NCBI GenBank assembly: GCA_900540095.1
Contig: UQEO01000044.1
Span: forward strand, 1-14,904
Length of the DNA: 14,904 nucleotides
Reading direction: 5' to 3'
DNA from: an uncultured Collinsella sp.
Lineage (GTDB): Bacteria > Actinomycetota > Coriobacteriia > Coriobacteriales > Coriobacteriaceae
Under the pieces are notes generated by a model. The model was not told the origin of the DNA. It did not search any database and saw only the letters and a program-made list of their open reading frames with translations. The position numbers and the translations under genes were made by a program. Positions 13,191 through 14,904 of the stretch are shown here, piece after piece; the stretch's first letter is position 1; each line of letters starts with the position of its first letter.

Positions 13191-13991
13191 ATGAGCGCAA
13201 ATCCGCTGCTTTCCATCGAAGGTCTGACCGCCTCCGTGGACGAGAAGACCATCCTCCACAACGTCAACCTCAACGTCGCCGCCGGCGAGACCCACGTGTT
13301 GATGGGTCCCAACGGCGCTGGCAAGTCTACCCTCGGCCACCTGGTCATGGGCGACCCCGTCTACACGGTCAACGACGGCCGCATCGTCTTTGACGGCCAG
13401 GACATCACCGAGCTCACCACCGACAAGCGCTCGCACGCCGGCCTGTTCCTGAGCTTCCAGGCCCCGGTCGAGATCCCGGGCGTGCCGCTGTCGAGCTTTT
13501 TGCGCGCCAGCATCGCCGGCCGCCCCGGCCTGGAGATGAAGGGTAAGGAGTTCCGCCGCCGCGTGAAGGAGCTCGCGGCCGAGCTCAACATGGATACCGC
13601 CTATCTCAACCGCGAGCTGGGCGTGGGCTTCTCGGGCGGCGAGAAGAAGAAGGTCGAGATGCTCCAGCTTTTGCTGTTGCAGCCCAAGCTCGCCATCTTG
13701 GACGAGACTGACTCCGGCCTGGACGTCGACGCCCTTTCCACCGTCAGCCATGGCATGGACGCCTACCGCAAGAGCTGCGACGGCTCCATGCTCATCATCA
13801 CGCACAACACGCGCATCCTGGAGCACCTGGATGTCGACCGCGTCCACGTTATGGTCAAGGGCCACATCGTGCGCGAGGACGACGCCTCACTGATCCCCTG
13901 GATCGACAAGAACGGCTTTGAGACCTTCGAGCGCGAGGCCGCCGAACAGCGCGCCCAGGCCGAGGCCGCCGCTGCCGAGCAGCAGGCGTAA
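13191..13991 (+). CDS. sufC: Fe-S cluster assembly ATPase SufC
   Basis: ABC-type ATPase of the SUF complex; it binds SufB (and SufD) and its ATP-driven dimerisation opens the scaffold for cluster building in the cytosol. 266 residues, against about 250 in most SufC. Walker A GPNGAGKST at 39-47, signature FSGGEKKKVE, Walker B LAILDETDSGLD, and the switch histidine in IITHNTRIL are all intact; TDSGLD is diagnostic for SufC. An upstream in-frame ATG at 13161 has no ribosome site, whereas ATG 13191 follows GAGGGA by about 4 nt. The C-terminus carries an Ala/Glu/Gln-rich tail (EREAAEQRAQAEAAAAEQQA) beyond the usual end. sufB starts 12 bp downstream. Likely repressed by the divergent Rrf2 regulator. 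Confidence 0.96.
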   Translation: MSANPLLSIEGLTASVDEKTILHNVNLNVAAGETHVLMGPNGAGKSTLGHLVMGDPVYTVNDGRIVFDGQDITELTTDKRSHAGLFLSFQAPVEIPGVPLSSFLRASIAGRPGLEMKGKEFRRRVKELAAELNMDTAYLNRELGVGFSGGEKKKVEMLQLLLLQPKLAILDETDSGLDVDALSTVSHGMDAYRKSCDGSMLIITHNTRILEHLDVDRVHVMVKGHIVREDDASLIPWIDKNGFETFEREAAEQRAQAEAAAAEQQA

Positions 13992-14003
13992 AGGGGCAAC
14001 GCA

Positions 14004-14904
14004 ATGACCAAGAACCGCACCGAGGTCGCAGACATCGACCGCAGCCTCTACGACTTCACCTATGGCGAGGAGGGATTCGAGCGCCTCGACGCCGGCATCA
14101 CGCCCGACATCGTGCGCGAGATCAGCGCAAAGAAGGACGAGCCGCAGTGGATGCTCGACCTGCGCCTCAAGTCCCTCGAGATCTTCAACCGCTTCCCCGA
14201 CCCGACGTGGGGCCCCTCCATCGAGGGCCTGGACATGGACAACATCGTCACCTACGTCAAGCCCAACACCGACCAAAAGCACGACTGGGAGTCGGTGCCC
14301 GACGACATCAAGAACACCTTTGAGCGCCTGGGCATCCCCGAGGCCGAGCGCAGCTACCTGGCGGGCGTTGGCGCGCAGTACGACTCCGAGCTGGTCTACC
14401 ACAACATGCAGGACACGGCGTCCAAGATGGGCATCGTCTACTCCGGCATCGAGGAGGCCCTGCACGATCCGCAGTGGGAGCCGCTCATCCACGAGAAGTT
14501 TATGACGCTCATCCCGCCCACCGACCACAAGTTTGCGGCCCTGCACGGCGCCGTGTGGTCGGGCGGCTCTTTTGTCTACGTGCCCAAGGGCACCAAGTTG
14601 GACTTCCCGCTGCAGAGCTACTTCCGTCTCAACGCCAAGGGCGCCGGCCAGTTTGAGCACACGCTCATCATCGTCGAGGACGATGCCGACCTGCACTTTA
14701 TCGAGGGTTGCTCCGCGCCCAAGTACAACGTGGCAAACCTCCACGCCGGCGCTGTGGAGCTCTTTGTGGGCAAGCGCGCGCACCTGCGCTACTCGACCAT
14801 CGAGAACTGGTCCAAGAACATGTACAACCTCAACACCAAGCGTGCGCGCGTGGACGAGGACGGCGACATCGAGTGGATCAGCGGCTCCTTCGGCAGCCAC
14901 GTGG
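14004..14904 (+). CDS. sufB: Fe-S cluster assembly scaffold SufB (5' part)
   Basis: First 300 codons of SufB, normally about 470 residues, running off the window edge. Recognisable SufB blocks: the N-terminal region RLDAGITPDIVREISAKKDE, EPQWMLDLRLKSLEIF, then GVGAQYDSELVYHN, KFAALHGAVWSGGSFVYVPKG, FPLQSYFRLN, GQFEHTLIIVEDDADLHFIEGCSAPKY (C236 corresponds to the conserved GC-x-AP cysteine), HAGAVELFVGKRAHLRYSTIENWS and NMYNLNTKRA. The protein forms the beta-helical scaffold on which clusters assemble with SufC and usually SufD. ATG 14004 has AGGGG about 8 nt ahead, directly after the sufC stop, so the genes are one operon. Codon use is very GC-rich, as expected of a well-expressed core gene. 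sufD and sufS would be expected further right, outside the window. Confidence 0.97.
   Translation, partial: MTKNRTEVADIDRSLYDFTYGEEGFERLDAGITPDIVREISAKKDEPQWMLDLRLKSLEIFNRFPDPTWGPSIEGLDMDNIVTYVKPNTDQKHDWESVPDDIKNTFERLGIPEAERSYLAGVGAQYDSELVYHNMQDTASKMGIVYSGIEEALHDPQWEPLIHEKFMTLIPPTDHKFAALHGAVWSGGSFVYVPKGTKLDFPLQSYFRLNAKGAGQFEHTLIIVEDDADLHFIEGCSAPKYNVANLHAGAVELFVGKRAHLRYSTIENWSKNMYNLNTKRARVDEDGDIEWISGSFGSHV

Noticed and set aside
13143..14900. Minus-strand frames of 240 and 337 codons opposite sufC and sufB
   Set aside because: Antisense to unmistakable SufC and SufB sequences; His/Val/Ala/Asp/Gly composition typical of antisense GC-rich genes.

Overview
The window looks like a piece of a Coriobacteriia chromosome, most likely Collinsella or a close relative. 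This is inferred from the GC-rich third-position codon use, strong GGAGG-type ribosome sites with frequent GTG/TTG starts, an LPXTG-like wall-anchored protein, and a SufC-SufB operon divergent from an Rrf2 regulator. No rRNA, tRNA, CRISPR array or transposase is visible, so the taxonomic call is inference.

Left part (1-7906): a cell-surface polysaccharide region. Five family-2 glycosyltransferase genes lie head to tail on the minus strand, read from 5474 down to 7, with start and stop codons nearly touching at three of the four junctions. They alternate A-B-A-B: 4371-5474 resembles 2131-3249, and 3324-4364 resembles 1051-2118. The fifth gene (7-1050) has a different N-terminal half and stops inside its catalytic domain, just after a run of eight G. 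Divergent from them, on the plus strand, are a membrane acyltransferase-3 protein (5586-6716) and a sixth glycosyltransferase of another subgroup (6887-7906). Together they would build and acylate a wall-linked or exported glycan.

Middle part (7931-12530), all minus strand: an AAA-ATPase-like/PD-(D/E)XK fusion protein whose Walker B glutamate and nuclease E/K residues appear to be lost; a secreted, sortase-anchored protein with a lysozyme-like N-terminal domain and a long disordered wall-spanning stretch; and an overlapping MntA/HepT-type nucleotidyltransferase plus HEPN toxin-antitoxin pair. The pair sits 8 bp behind the Rrf2 regulator gene and is probably co-transcribed with it.

Right part (12539-14904): a three-cysteine Rrf2/IscR-like regulator on the minus strand, a 220-bp divergent control region rich in inverted repeats, then sufC and the first 300 codons of sufB on the plus strand. 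These encode the ATPase and scaffold of the SUF iron-sulfur cluster assembly machine.

No gene-free stretch exceeds 300 bases. The intergenic gaps (3250-3323, 5475-5585, 6717-6886, 9728-9929, 11709-11836, 12971-13190) are described through the regulatory features found in them.
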